In this document: in pieces, positions 1-8,721 of the stretch
Layout: the number at the start of each line of letters is the position of its first letter
How positions within the stretch are numbered: position 1 is the stretch's first letter
Made by a program: the position numbers and the translations under genes
Notes under the pieces: model-generated
What the model was told of the DNA's origin: nothing
Database searches by the model: none
Seen by the model: only the letters and a program-made list of their open reading frames with translations
DNA from: Bryobacterales bacterium
Lineage (GTDB): Bacteria > Acidobacteriota > Terriglobia > Bryobacterales > Bryobacteraceae
Assembly (NCBI GenBank): GCA_003167255.1
Contig: PMTR01000158.1
Span: forward strand, 1 to 59,034
DNA: 59,034 nucleotides
Direction of reading: 5' to 3'

Positions 1-1163
1 TGCAAGGTGATCCAGGGGGCTTTGTCGACGTGGCCGAAGGTCGTGTAGGTCGAGTGGTCGATCAGCGCCGTGACGGGCTGCCCAAAAGGCATCGGGCCGT
101 ACTTCCGGAAATGGTATTTGAGCGCTTCGTTGAACTCATCGGCGGTGATGCTGTAGTTTTTGAGATAGATGTCGAAATGGACCTTACTGAAGATAAAGTT
201 ATAGGCGCCGTATCGGGCTACCAGATACTCGACAAAGCGCGAGTAAGATTCATTGAAATTGAAATAGGCTTTCCAGGCCGGGGCTATGTCGCGCCGGATG
301 GTCTCGAGCATGGGGACAAAGCCCTGCTCGTTGAGGTGGCGCATCTTGCGGTCGAGACTTTGGAAGTACTGCGGCACGATTCGGTCGAAGTCGGGCATGC
401 CGTCGCGATTGGCGAGGATCTCGAAGGAGCGGTAGCCGCGTTCGTCGTGCATGGATTTCGCGGTAGGCGTCTTACCGTCGACGGTGACGCCGAACTCCTC
501 CCAGGCGTTGCGAAGATACACGCCGCGGCGATCGGCATAGGTAGCCGGGTACTGGTCGGATGCCCATGTGGGGAAGGCTGCGATGAGGCTGACGGAATTG
601 AAGCCTTGCCGCTTGCGGAAGGTCACTGCCTCCTCGAACGTGACGCCGGGGCTGGGTTCGTAGAACGGATCCGGTGCATTACCGGTGATAGGCAGGCGCC
701 AGGTAGCGGCGGCGAGCCAGGTATCCCCGATGAGGAAGAACGGCGTTCCATCGGCATATTGCAGCGCGTGACCATTGGGGGTGGACCGCAGAAACCCGCG
801 CCGGTTCGGGTTGAGGGCCTTCTCCGCATCGGTCCATTGGCGCGCCGTGAATGCGCCGGACTTGCCGTTCAGCCCCGTGTCGGAGGGTTGGTTGGATCCG
901 CTGGCCCATCTCCAGTCTCCAGGGGCCGTCGAGATGACGCGAACGCGGAAGGTATCGCCGCCGTCCCAGAAACCGTAGACGCGCTTGGAGAATCCGGGTC
1001 CCTGCAGATCGACCCAGCAGTCCACATCGGTGTAGGGGTTGGCATAGGGACGAGCAGCGCGGAGCTCAATCTCCCGCAATTCCCAAACGTGCGTCACGGT
1101 CTGGGCGGGGAGCGCGGTTGAACAGAAGGTAAGGCAGGCGTATGCGATGATGGATCGCCACAT
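1..1163 (-). CDS. Apiosidase-like secreted glycoside hydrolase (DUF5060/DUF4038), 3' end outside window
   Basis: The minus strand is open from an ATG at 1163 to the window edge, 387 codons without the C-terminus. The N-terminus (MWRSIIAYACLTFC...LPAQ) is a signal peptide. Residues about 20-95 resemble the DUF5060 beta-sandwich that precedes many secreted glycosidases, and the rest (motifs FFLIGDTWLAA, RGFNSVSLIAAFPTW) resembles the DUF4038 TIM barrel found in apiosidase/GH140-like enzymes. Family members remove side-chain sugars from plant polysaccharides outside the cytoplasm. The gene is divergent from the GH51 arabinofuranosidase at 1296 and shares the 130-bp spacer with it, which holds a dispersed palindromic repeat at 1186-1230. 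The exact substrate cannot be told from the sequence. Confidence 0.75.
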   Translation of the reverse strand, partial: MWRSIIAYACLTFCSTALPAQTVTHVWELREIELRAARPYANPYTDVDCWVDLQGPGFSKRVYGFWDGGDTFRVRVISTAPGDWRWASGSNQPSDTGLNGKSGAFTARQWTDAEKALNPNRRGFLRSTPNGHALQYADGTPFFLIGDTWLAAATWRLPITGNAPDPFYEPSPGVTFEEAVTFRKRQGFNSVSLIAAFPTWASDQYPATYADRRGVYLRNAWEEFGVTVDGKTPTAKSMHDERGYRSFEILANRDGMPDFDRIVPQYFQSLDRKMRHLNEQGFVPMLETIRRDIAPAWKAYFNFNESYSRFVEYLVARYGAYNFIFSKVHFDIYLKNYSITADEFNEALKYHFRKYGPMPFGQPVTALIDHSTYTTFGHVDKAPWITL

Positions 1164-1185
1164 ATAGTGATAGGGTAGCGCCGGG

Positions 1186-1230
1186 GTGCGGGACGAGGGC
1201 GTCCCGCGCGGACCAGGGGGTCCGCCCTCC
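1186..1230. repeat. Dispersed repeat R2, copy 1 (two adjacent hairpins)
   Basis: This stretch contains two self-complementary words side by side, GGGACGAGGGCGTCCC and GGACCAGGGGGTCC. The same block occurs in opposite orientation at 20781-20836. It sits in the divergent spacer between two glycosidase genes. Confidence 0.7.
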
Positions 1231-1295
1231 ATGGTTGTTCGCGAACGCGCCATCGGAGACAATGTGGCTTCGAATTTGGGTTGGAGTCGAACAAT

Positions 1296-3359
1296 ATGTC
1301 CAAGCGCATTCTGTTTCCGATGCTGTTTCTCACAGGTGTCGCGGTTGCCCAGGTTCAGTCCGTCGGCGCCACGATTGATGCCGGCAAGACCCGCGCGCCG
1401 ATATCGAAATACGTCTACGGCCAGTTCATCGAGCACATCGCGGGTACCATCAATAGCGGCATATGGGCAGAAATGCTGGACGACCGGAAGTTCTACTATC
1501 CGGTGACGTCGCAGGCGCCGGCGCCCGGCCCGGCGCAGGGGAGGCGCGGGCCTTTGCGGCGTTGGACCCCGATGGGTCCGGATGATGCCGTCGTCATGGA
1601 TGGGAAGCGTCCGTATGCCGGCGAACATGCGCCGCTGGTGAAATTGAGCGGGGCCGAAGCGCGCGGAATCCAGCAGGCAGGATTGGCCGTGCGCAAGGGA
1701 AAGGCATACACGGGCCGCGTGGTTCTGGCGGGCGATGCGGGCGCGAAGGTGGCGGTCAGCCTGGTGTGGGGAATGAACCCGAACGAACGGCAGACCGTGG
1801 CTGCGGGAAGACTCGGCACGTCGTATGCCAAGTTTCCGCTGAGCTTCCAGGCGCAGGCGGATAGCGATAATGCGCGTTTGGAGATTGCCGGAACCGGCGT
1901 GGGCACGTTTCACATCGGCGCAGTTTCGTTGATGCCCGCGAGCCATGACCACGGTTTCCGGCCCGAAGTGATCGCGGCACTCAAGCAACTCCGTTCGGGC
2001 GTTTATCGTTTTCCCGGTGGAAACTTTGTTTCCGCTCACGAATGGCGCGACGCCATCGGCGATCCGGACCAGCGTCCGCCGAGAATGGACCCCGCGTGGA
2101 ATGCGGTGCAGCCGAACGATGTCGGCACGGACGAATTCATGACCCTGTGCCGCCTGCTTGACGTAGAGCCGTACATCACGGTCAATGCCGGCTTCGGCGA
2201 CGCCCGGTCGGCGGGGGACTACGTGGAGTACGCCAACGGCTCGGCAACTACGCCGATGGGCCGTTTGCGCGCGGCCAATGGCCATCCGGAACCGTACGGC
2301 GTCAAGTTTTGGGGCATCGGCAACGAGATGTGGGGCGACTGGTCATTCGGCGTGATGCCGCTGGCGCAGTTCGAACTCAAACACAATCTGTTCGCCCAAG
2401 CGATGCGGCGGGTGGATCCGACCATCAAGCTGATCGCGAGCGGGGCCATGCCAGACGCCATGACCGGGTCGAAGCAGGCAAAGCGCATCAGCGGCAAAGT
2501 GGTTCCCGATTACCTCTCGCCGGCGGATTGGAGTGGAGGAATGCTGGCGCACTGCCTGGAGAACATGGATCTGATCAGCGAACATTTCTATTCGTACAAC
2601 AACCAGCGTTTCGATATCGAGAAGGGTGAGCGGGTCAGCGTGGATGCGGGCACGCCCCTGGTGGAATGGGAGCGTGCGCCGGCCACTCAGGTTCGTGTGA
2701 AGTACGAGCATTATCAGGAATACCTGGCGCGTATCCCCGGGCTTGCGGCCAAGCCGGTGCCCATCAGCCTCGACGAATGGGCCTACACCGGCGCTCCGCC
2801 GAACGGGTACAAGGTGGTGCCCGCTTATGCGTGGGCGTTCCACGAGATGTTCCGGCATTCGGACCTTTACCAGATGGCGGGCTTCACTTTCGCCACATCG
2901 CTTTTGAGCGCGAACCGCACCGAGGCGGTGTTGAATCCGGCGGGCCTGATGTTCAAACTCTACCGCGATCATTTCGGCACGATCCCGGTGGAGGTGAGCG
3001 GCAATTCCCCGCAGCCGGCGCCGAAGTATGCCGCGGGCGGCGACCAGCCGAAAGTGAACCCGGGGAGCGACACCTATCCGCTGGACGTGGCCGCGGCGCT
3101 GAGCGCCGACCGCAGAGTGCTGACGGTGGCCGTGGTGAATCCGACGGAAACCGAGCAGCAACTGCAGCTCTCCATCCGCGGCGTGGAACTCTCCGGCAAA
3201 GGACGGTTGTGGCGCATGGCGCCCGCGAGCATCAACGCGAGCATCGTGGTGGGGCAGAAGCCCGGAGTGGAAGTGGAGGAACAGGCGCTGGAGTCGCTGC
3301 CAGGCACTGTGAAGATAGCTCCCATTAGCGTGAGCATTTACGAGTTTCCGGCGAAGTGA
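1296..3359 (+). CDS. Alpha-L-arabinofuranosidase, GH51 family
   Basis: This 687-residue secreted enzyme (signal peptide MSKRILFPMLFLTGVAVAQ) should release alpha-L-arabinofuranose from arabinoxylan or arabinan. The (beta/alpha)8 domain carries the general acid/base Glu344 in GIGNEMWG and the probable nucleophile Glu494 in SLDEWAY; the N-terminal FIEHIAGTINSGIWAEM block and C-terminal beta domain are also typical of GH51. A TTG lies in frame at 1281, but ATG 1296 has GGAG about 9 bases upstream, so I start there. The GH3 gene follows 40 bp downstream on the same strand, suggesting one transcript and joint action on arabinose-decorated xylan. Family is secure; substrate specificity is inferred. 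Confidence 0.9.
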   Translation: MSKRILFPMLFLTGVAVAQVQSVGATIDAGKTRAPISKYVYGQFIEHIAGTINSGIWAEMLDDRKFYYPVTSQAPAPGPAQGRRGPLRRWTPMGPDDAVVMDGKRPYAGEHAPLVKLSGAEARGIQQAGLAVRKGKAYTGRVVLAGDAGAKVAVSLVWGMNPNERQTVAAGRLGTSYAKFPLSFQAQADSDNARLEIAGTGVGTFHIGAVSLMPASHDHGFRPEVIAALKQLRSGVYRFPGGNFVSAHEWRDAIGDPDQRPPRMDPAWNAVQPNDVGTDEFMTLCRLLDVEPYITVNAGFGDARSAGDYVEYANGSATTPMGRLRAANGHPEPYGVKFWGIGNEMWGDWSFGVMPLAQFELKHNLFAQAMRRVDPTIKLIASGAMPDAMTGSKQAKRISGKVVPDYLSPADWSGGMLAHCLENMDLISEHFYSYNNQRFDIEKGERVSVDAGTPLVEWERAPATQVRVKYEHYQEYLARIPGLAAKPVPISLDEWAYTGAPPNGYKVVPAYAWAFHEMFRHSDLYQMAGFTFATSLLSANRTEAVLNPAGLMFKLYRDHFGTIPVEVSGNSPQPAPKYAAGGDQPKVNPGSDTYPLDVAAALSADRRVLTVAVVNPTETEQQLQLSIRGVELSGKGRLWRMAPASINASIVVGQKPGVEVEEQALESLPGTVKIAPISVSIYEFPAK

Positions 3360-3398
3360 AGCGGCCGGCGCGGTGATAAAGTAAATTCGGAGTCCCAC

Positions 3399-6221
3399 AT
3401 GCGCAATGAAAGAATACTCGCCGGACTGCTGGCATGGTTTGCCGCAGCCCTGATCCTGACCTGCGGCGCGGGCCCGGTGCCGGGCCAGCAGCCAGCCGCT
3501 GGAACCGAGGCAGCGTATCTGAATCCTTCCCTGCCGTTAGACCAGCGCGTGGACGACCTGGTCTCCCGTATGACCATGGAAGAGAAAGCCGGCCAACTGG
3601 TCAATCAGGCGGCAGCGATCCCGCGGCTGCAGGTTCCCGCCTACAACTGGTGGAGCGAGGCCCTCCACGGGGTCAGAATCGCAAACGTGACGGTGTTTCC
3701 ACAAGTGATCGGCCTGGCGTCTACCTGGAACACGCCGCTGATCAAGGAGATGGCAACCGCGATCAGCATTGAAGCGCGGGCCAAATTCCACGAGGCGCAG
3801 CAGCAAGCCGCCAGCGGAGCCGGAGCCGGGGGTGGGTTCGGCCGCGCGCTGGGTCTCGACTTCTGGGCGCCCAACATCAATATCTTCCGCGATCCCCGAT
3901 GGGGCCGCGGGCAGGAGACCTATGGCGAGGATCCGTTCCTGACCGCTCACATGGGCGTGGCCTTCGTCACCGGCATGCAGGGCGACGATCCCAAGTACTA
4001 TCGAACCATCTCGACGCCCAAGCACTTCGCGGTGCACAGCGGGCCGGAAACCACCCGGCACACGGTCGACGTGAAAGTCTCCCTGCACGATATGGAAGAC
4101 ACTTACCTGCCGGCTTTCCGCGCCACGGTGATGGAGGGCAAAGCGGATTCGGTGATGTGCGCCTACAACAGCATCAACGGCGAGCCGGCTTGCGTGAACA
4201 CGTTTTTGCTGCAGGACACGCTGCGCGGCGCATGGAAATTCAACGGGTATGTGGTCTCGGACTGCGGCGCCATCACGGACATTTACAAGGGTCATGCCTT
4301 TCTCGGAACGCTGCCGGAAGCGGCGGCCCTTTCGCTGAAGCGGGGAACCGACAGCGATTGCGCCAACAGCCCGGACGTCCCGGCGTATCTGGAGGCGATG
4401 CAGAAGAACCTGATCAGCCAGAACGAAGTGGACGTAAACCTGAAGCGGTTGTTCAAGGCGCGCTTCCAGATGGGGCTATTCGACCCGCCGGCCATGGTGA
4501 AATATTCGCAGATTCCGGCCGGCGAAGCCGACAGCGAGGCGCATCGCCAACTGGCGCTGAAGATATCCCGCGAAAGCATGGTGCTGCTGAAGAACGATGG
4601 CGTGCTCCCGTTGAAGGCCGCAGTGAAGAACATCGCGATTGTGGGGCCGCTGGCAGACTCGCTACAGGCGCTGGAGGGCAACTACAACGGCACGCCTTCC
4701 CGATACACTACGCTGCTCGACGGAATCCGCAAGCAGTTCGGGTCCGCGAAAGTGACGTTCAACCCGGGCACGAAATTCCTACGCAACCCGGTGACGGTGC
4801 CCGAAACGGCCTTCCATATGGCGGACGGCAAGGCCGGGTTGACGGCAGTCTACTTCAACAATAAGGACCTCTCGGGAACGCCGGTGGCTACCCGCACGGA
4901 GCCGCAGTTGGGCAATGCTGGCGCATTTGGCGCGCCTGCTCCCGGCGCGGCGGCGCGACGCCTTCCGGCCGAAGTAGGAACCGGGGACTTTTCGGCGCGC
5001 TGGGCCGGGTCGATCACGCCTCCCGAGTCCTCCAAATATGAGCTCTCCATCAACGGCGCCGGTGGTGTCCGGGTCTGGCTGGACGGCAAAGTCATCATGG
5101 ACGACTGGGTACAGCGCGCGGCCGCCGGCGGCCGCGGTGCACCGCCCGATCCCGCCGTGGCAGCCGCGAGAAGGGCCGAGCTGGACCTGGAAAAAGGTAA
5201 GAACTACGACCTGAAGGTGGAGTTTTTCCGCGATGCCGCGGCAGTCGCCAATGCTGGTGGCCGAGGCGCAGCGGCGGGGCCGACCGGCGCCGGCCCTATC
5301 GCCGGCCGGGGCGGCTTCGGCGGCCCCACCGGTCCGACCCTGCTCTGGAATGCCGAGAATGACGTCGCCCAGGCGGTCGCCGCGGCGAAGCAGGCGGATG
5401 TCGTGATCGCGACGGTGGGCATCACGGCGGCGCTGGAAGGCGAAGAGATGGGTGGCGGCCGCGCCCTGCCGGAAGGCTTTAAGGGCGGGGACCGGACGAT
5501 CATCGATCTGCCCAAGGACGAACAGAGCCTCCTCGAAGCGGTGAAGGCCACCGGCAAACCGTTGGTGGTGGTCCTGATGAACGGAAGCGCCCTGGCCGTC
5601 AACTGGGCCAACCAGAATGCCAACGCCGTCCTCGAATCCTGGTATCCCGGCGAAGAGGGCGGGACCGCGGTTGCGGAGACTCTGGCGGGCGCAAACAACC
5701 CCGCGGGGCGCCTGCCCGTGACGTTTTACAAGAGCACGGACGATCTGCCGCCCCTCGAGGATTACTCGATGAAAGGCAGAACCTATCGCTATTTCGAAGG
5801 CAAACCGCTGTATCCGTTTGGGTATGGGCTGAGCTATTCGAAGTTCGCTTACAGCAACGCGAAGCTTTCGACGGCCACTCTGAAGGCCGGAGCCAACCTG
5901 CAGGTGGACGTGGATATCCGGAACAGCAGCAGCGTCGCTGGAGACGAAGTCGCGCAGGTGTACCTGAGCTTTCCGACTCTGCCGGGCGCTCCCATCCGGG
6001 CACTGCGTGGATTCGAACGGGTGCACATCGCGCCGGGGCAAACCCGGCATGTGCGCTTCACCCTCGATCCACGAGACTTGAGTTGCGTCAACGAAGGCGG
6101 GGTCCGTGTGGTGGCCCCCGGCGCTTACCGCATCTTCGTCGGCGGCGGCCAACCGGGAACTGGCGCACCGGGTCTGGAGGTTGCATTATCCATCCAGGGA
6201 GAGTTGAGTCTGCCCCGGTAG
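3399..6221 (+). CDS. GH3 beta-xylosidase/beta-glucosidase with inserted PA14 domain
   Basis: This 940-residue exported glycosidase has an N-terminal hydrophobic signal, the GH3 (beta/alpha)8 domain and the nucleophile Asp288 in VSDCGAI. The second GH3 domain is interrupted at about residues 475-615 by a PA14-like carbohydrate-binding sandwich (AVYFNNKDLSG...SKYELSINGAGGVRVWLDGK) with Gly/Ala-rich low-complexity linkers. A fibronectin-III-like domain ends the chain (about 835-940, FTLDPRDLSCVNEGG). Domain order resembles bacterial beta-xylosidases/beta-glucosidases of plant-biomass loci. It lies 40 bp behind the GH51 gene, so the pair probably strip and cleave xylo-oligosaccharides together. 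Whether it prefers xylosides or glucosides is not visible. Confidence 0.88.
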   Translation: MRNERILAGLLAWFAAALILTCGAGPVPGQQPAAGTEAAYLNPSLPLDQRVDDLVSRMTMEEKAGQLVNQAAAIPRLQVPAYNWWSEALHGVRIANVTVFPQVIGLASTWNTPLIKEMATAISIEARAKFHEAQQQAASGAGAGGGFGRALGLDFWAPNINIFRDPRWGRGQETYGEDPFLTAHMGVAFVTGMQGDDPKYYRTISTPKHFAVHSGPETTRHTVDVKVSLHDMEDTYLPAFRATVMEGKADSVMCAYNSINGEPACVNTFLLQDTLRGAWKFNGYVVSDCGAITDIYKGHAFLGTLPEAAALSLKRGTDSDCANSPDVPAYLEAMQKNLISQNEVDVNLKRLFKARFQMGLFDPPAMVKYSQIPAGEADSEAHRQLALKISRESMVLLKNDGVLPLKAAVKNIAIVGPLADSLQALEGNYNGTPSRYTTLLDGIRKQFGSAKVTFNPGTKFLRNPVTVPETAFHMADGKAGLTAVYFNNKDLSGTPVATRTEPQLGNAGAFGAPAPGAAARRLPAEVGTGDFSARWAGSITPPESSKYELSINGAGGVRVWLDGKVIMDDWVQRAAAGGRGAPPDPAVAAARRAELDLEKGKNYDLKVEFFRDAAAVANAGGRGAAAGPTGAGPIAGRGGFGGPTGPTLLWNAENDVAQAVAAAKQADVVIATVGITAALEGEEMGGGRALPEGFKGGDRTIIDLPKDEQSLLEAVKATGKPLVVVLMNGSALAVNWANQNANAVLESWYPGEEGGTAVAETLAGANNPAGRLPVTFYKSTDDLPPLEDYSMKGRTYRYFEGKPLYPFGYGLSYSKFAYSNAKLSTATLKAGANLQVDVDIRNSSSVAGDEVAQVYLSFPTLPGAPIRALRGFERVHIAPGQTRHVRFTLDPRDLSCVNEGGVRVVAPGAYRIFVGGGQPGTGAPGLEVALSIQGELSLPR

Positions 6222-6293
6222 GCGAAATAGTTCGGCGAGCGCGTGGGCAGACCATCCGGCCTTGATGGTCCCCGGGCGCGATAATAGAGAACG

Positions 6294-7394
6294 ATGCAAG
6301 ACATTTTGCCGGTAGTCTGTTTTATCGCCGGGTTCGCGCTGGCGTGGGCGGTGCTGCGCGCGCGGAAGCGGGAGACGGAAGCGGCGCTGCTGGATGTGGC
6401 GCGGTCGGCCATGGCGCAGACCCAGGACGCGGCGCGCGGGGACCTGGAGTTGCGGCAGCAGGCCATCGCCGAACTGGTGATGCCGGTGCGAGCCTCGCTC
6501 GACAAAGTAGATTCCAAAATTCAGGAGTTGGAAAAGAGCCGCGTGGGAGCGTACGCGGCGCTGCACGAGCAGGTGCGCGGCCTCGTCGAAACGCAGCAGC
6601 AACTTCGCGCGGAGACGGGCAAGCTGGTGACGGCGCTGCGCACCCCGAGCGCGCGCGGGCGATGGGGCGAGATCCAGTTGAAGCGCGTGGTGGAGATGGC
6701 GGGCATGCTGGACCACTGTGACTTCGTCACGCAGGCCACCGTGATGGGAGAAGACGGCCGGCTGCGGCCCGACCTGCTGGTGAAGCTGCCGGCCGGCAAG
6801 ACGATTGTGGTGGATGCGAAGACGCCGCTCGACGGCTATCTGGCCGCGATCGATGCCACCGACGAAGCCACGCGCAAGGCGCGGCTGGCGGACCACGCGC
6901 GGCAAGTGCGCGCGCATCTGACGGCGCTGGGCCGCAAGTCGTACTGGGAACAATTCGACCACGCTCCGGAATTCGCCGTGCTGTTCCTGCCGGGCGAGTG
7001 TTTCTTCAGCGCCGCTTTGGAGAGCGACCCTTCGCTGATCGAATTCGGGGTGGGGCAGAACATCATTCTGGCGACGCCCACCACGCTGATCGCGCTATTG
7101 CGCGCCGTGGCCTACGGCTGGCGGCAGGAGAACCTGGCCGAGAACGCCGCGGAGATCAGCGCGCTGGGGAAAGATCTGTTCAAGCGGCTGTCGGACATGG
7201 GCGAGCATTTCAACAAAGTGGGGAAGAGCCTGAGAAACGCGGTGGAAGCCTATAACGGGGCGGTGGGATCGCTGGAGGGACGCGTGATGGTGACGGCGCG
7301 CAAATTCGCCGATTTGAAGACGGCGCCGCTGGGAGTGGAAATCGCACCGCTCGAGCCGGTGGAGACGAGTGTAAGGGCGGTGGGGGAAGAGTAG
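6294..7394 (+). CDS. rmuC: DNA recombination protein RmuC
   Basis: The 366-residue product has one N-terminal membrane helix ([18 protein letters not shown]), a helical coiled region, and the RmuC nuclease-like core marked by [31 protein letters not shown] and [12 protein letters not shown]. In E. coli RmuC limits inversions at short inverted repeats, which is notable in a window this rich in palindromes. The length is somewhat short for the family. ATG 6294 gives the membrane helix directly after the start. The gene stands alone, 72 bp after the GH3 gene, and converges on the hydrolase gene at 7720. Confidence 0.9.
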   Translation: MQDILPVVCFIAGFALAWAVLRARKRETEAALLDVARSAMAQTQDAARGDLELRQQAIAELVMPVRASLDKVDSKIQELEKSRVGAYAALHEQVRGLVETQQQLRAETGKLVTALRTPSARGRWGEIQLKRVVEMAGMLDHCDFVTQATVMGEDGRLRPDLLVKLPAGKTIVVDAKTPLDGYLAAIDATDEATRKARLADHARQVRAHLTALGRKSYWEQFDHAPEFAVLFLPGECFFSAALESDPSLIEFGVGQNIILATPTTLIALLRAVAYGWRQENLAENAAEISALGKDLFKRLSDMGEHFNKVGKSLRNAVEAYNGAVGSLEGRVMVTARKFADLKTAPLGVEIAPLEPVETSVRAVGEE

Positions 7395-7719
7395 GCGGCC
7401 GCACTTTCCGATAAGCCCACTCGAAGGAGTTGCATCACCCCCCGCGTTTCGTGCGTGGTTGCCCTCATGGCAGATGCAATATGCAAAGCGGTTAACAGGC
7501 AATGAACAAACTTGCGATCTTTGCTTTCCCGCTTTTCTGTGGTTGATAGCCAACGGCCAAAGCGTTAAGAAAATGCCCCGTAAGGTGCCCGGGACGGAGA
7601 GGCCCGCGTGCTCGCCAGGAGCGATCTGTTTTTCGGGCGAAGTCTCCGCAGGTGAGGGGTTCCGCAAGATACTGAACGCAACGTCCCGGCCAGTAAGAAT
7701 CCTCCACTCCGGTCCCCTA
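7395..7719. other. Convergent intergenic spacer, no gene seen
   Basis: These 325 bp lie between the 3' ends of rmuC and the minus-strand hydrolase. I found no convincing reading frame, RNA gene or clean rho-independent terminator. Some words recall the glycine riboswitch, but the conserved core is missing and no downstream gene fits. Confidence 0.5.
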
Positions 7720-8679
7720 CTACTTCGGAAACAGAATCGGCAGGGCCACTTCGGCGGTGAACATGCATCGGGCGTTGTGGCCGCAGAGCGGGACGACGGT
7801 TACTACGTGCTTCGCGCCGAACTTCTCGTTGACCAGCTTGCCGAAGGCTTGGCCGCGGGCCAGCCGCGTGGGGCCTTGGGCCATGGCGGAGCAGGAGGAA
7901 TCGAAGCCGCCCAGCGGAAGAATGTCGATTTCGCCCAGCAGATAGGTGGTGGGGCGGGAGGCGAGTTGCTTCTCCAACTCCTCGGCGGTCTGCTTGGAAG
8001 CGTAGCCGGAAATGTTCTGCATGCCGTAGGGCCAGCGGTCATAGTTGGCGCAGTTCGTGACTTCGCCGATCGGGCGGGTGGAATCGAGCCAGGCGTAACT
8101 GGACGGGTTCGACACGACGTAGGTAATGGGCGCACCGAGGGATTCGTGAACGCGGTTGGCCATTTCGTAGCGGGTGACGAACTGGCCGCCGGCGGAGTGG
8201 CCAGCCACCACGATGGCCTTCAGGTTAGGGAAGATTTCCTTGTTGGCGAGCTGGCGGAGGATCTGGTCGATGAAGTCGAAGGAGGTCAGCTTGGGATCGC
8301 TGGCGGCTACGCCTCCGGATCGCCAGAGATTGCAGTTCCAGCTTACCTCGTCCGCCGCGAGCGTGTCGTGGCAACTGCCGGCGGCCGAGGCCATGCGCGG
8401 CGAAATCACGATGGTGTCTTCGAACGCGTCGGCCAGAAAGGCCGCGGCCAACGAGGAGCGGAAGTAGTTGTCGGCATCGCGATTGGCGCCGTGGATGACC
8501 ACCAGCGCACGGGTGATCTTGTCGTTCTTGGCGGCGAGGGAGAAGGTGCGGTAGATCAGCGCGCGCGACTCGCCTTCGCCCAGGGTGACGAATTCGGTAC
8601 AGGCGGGCGTGGCCGAAATGCAGGGTGTGGCGGCATAGGCCGCGGCGGAAAAAAGAAGAAAGAGGATGGCACGGGTCAT
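7720..8679 (-). CDS. Secreted alpha/beta-hydrolase
   Basis: This is a 319-residue exported protein (signal MTRAILFLLFSAAAYA). It has the alpha/beta-hydrolase fold: a strand-oxyanion segment ALVVIHGANRD, the nucleophile elbow GHSAGG, and a late His in LCGHNARCM that may complete a triad. Four or more cysteines near the ends suggest disulfides. A TTG is possible three codons upstream (8688), but ATG 8679 is preferred. Neighbours give no substrate clue; it is flanked by rmuC and a TIGR03437 protein. Esterase or depolymerase activity is inference from the fold. Confidence 0.7.
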   Translation of the reverse strand: MTRAILFLLFSAAAYAATPCISATPACTEFVTLGEGESRALIYRTFSLAAKNDKITRALVVIHGANRDADNYFRSSLAAAFLADAFEDTIVISPRMASAAGSCHDTLAADEVSWNCNLWRSGGVAASDPKLTSFDFIDQILRQLANKEIFPNLKAIVVAGHSAGGQFVTRYEMANRVHESLGAPITYVVSNPSSYAWLDSTRPIGEVTNCANYDRWPYGMQNISGYASKQTAEELEKQLASRPTTYLLGEIDILPLGGFDSSCSAMAQGPTRLARGQAFGKLVNEKFGAKHVVTVVPLCGHNARCMFTAEVALPILFPK

Positions 8680-8721
8680 TGAAGACAACGTATCATAGCG
8701 CGGGCTGCGCGAGGAGGCTGG

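Noticed and set aside
30-1121. A 363-codon plus-strand frame opposite the apiosidase-like gene
   Set aside because: It has no recognisable motifs and mirrors a minus-strand gene with a signal peptide and clear domain motifs. High GC produces long shadow frames.
7590-7690. Possible glycine-riboswitch-like words (GGAGAGGCC)
   Set aside because: The rest of the aptamer core is missing and the stretch lies between convergent genes with no gene to control.
7459-8682. A 407-codon plus-strand frame over the alpha/beta-hydrolase
   Set aside because: The opposite strand has a signal peptide and GHSAGG; this frame reads as Gly/Val/Glu-rich shadow with no domain.
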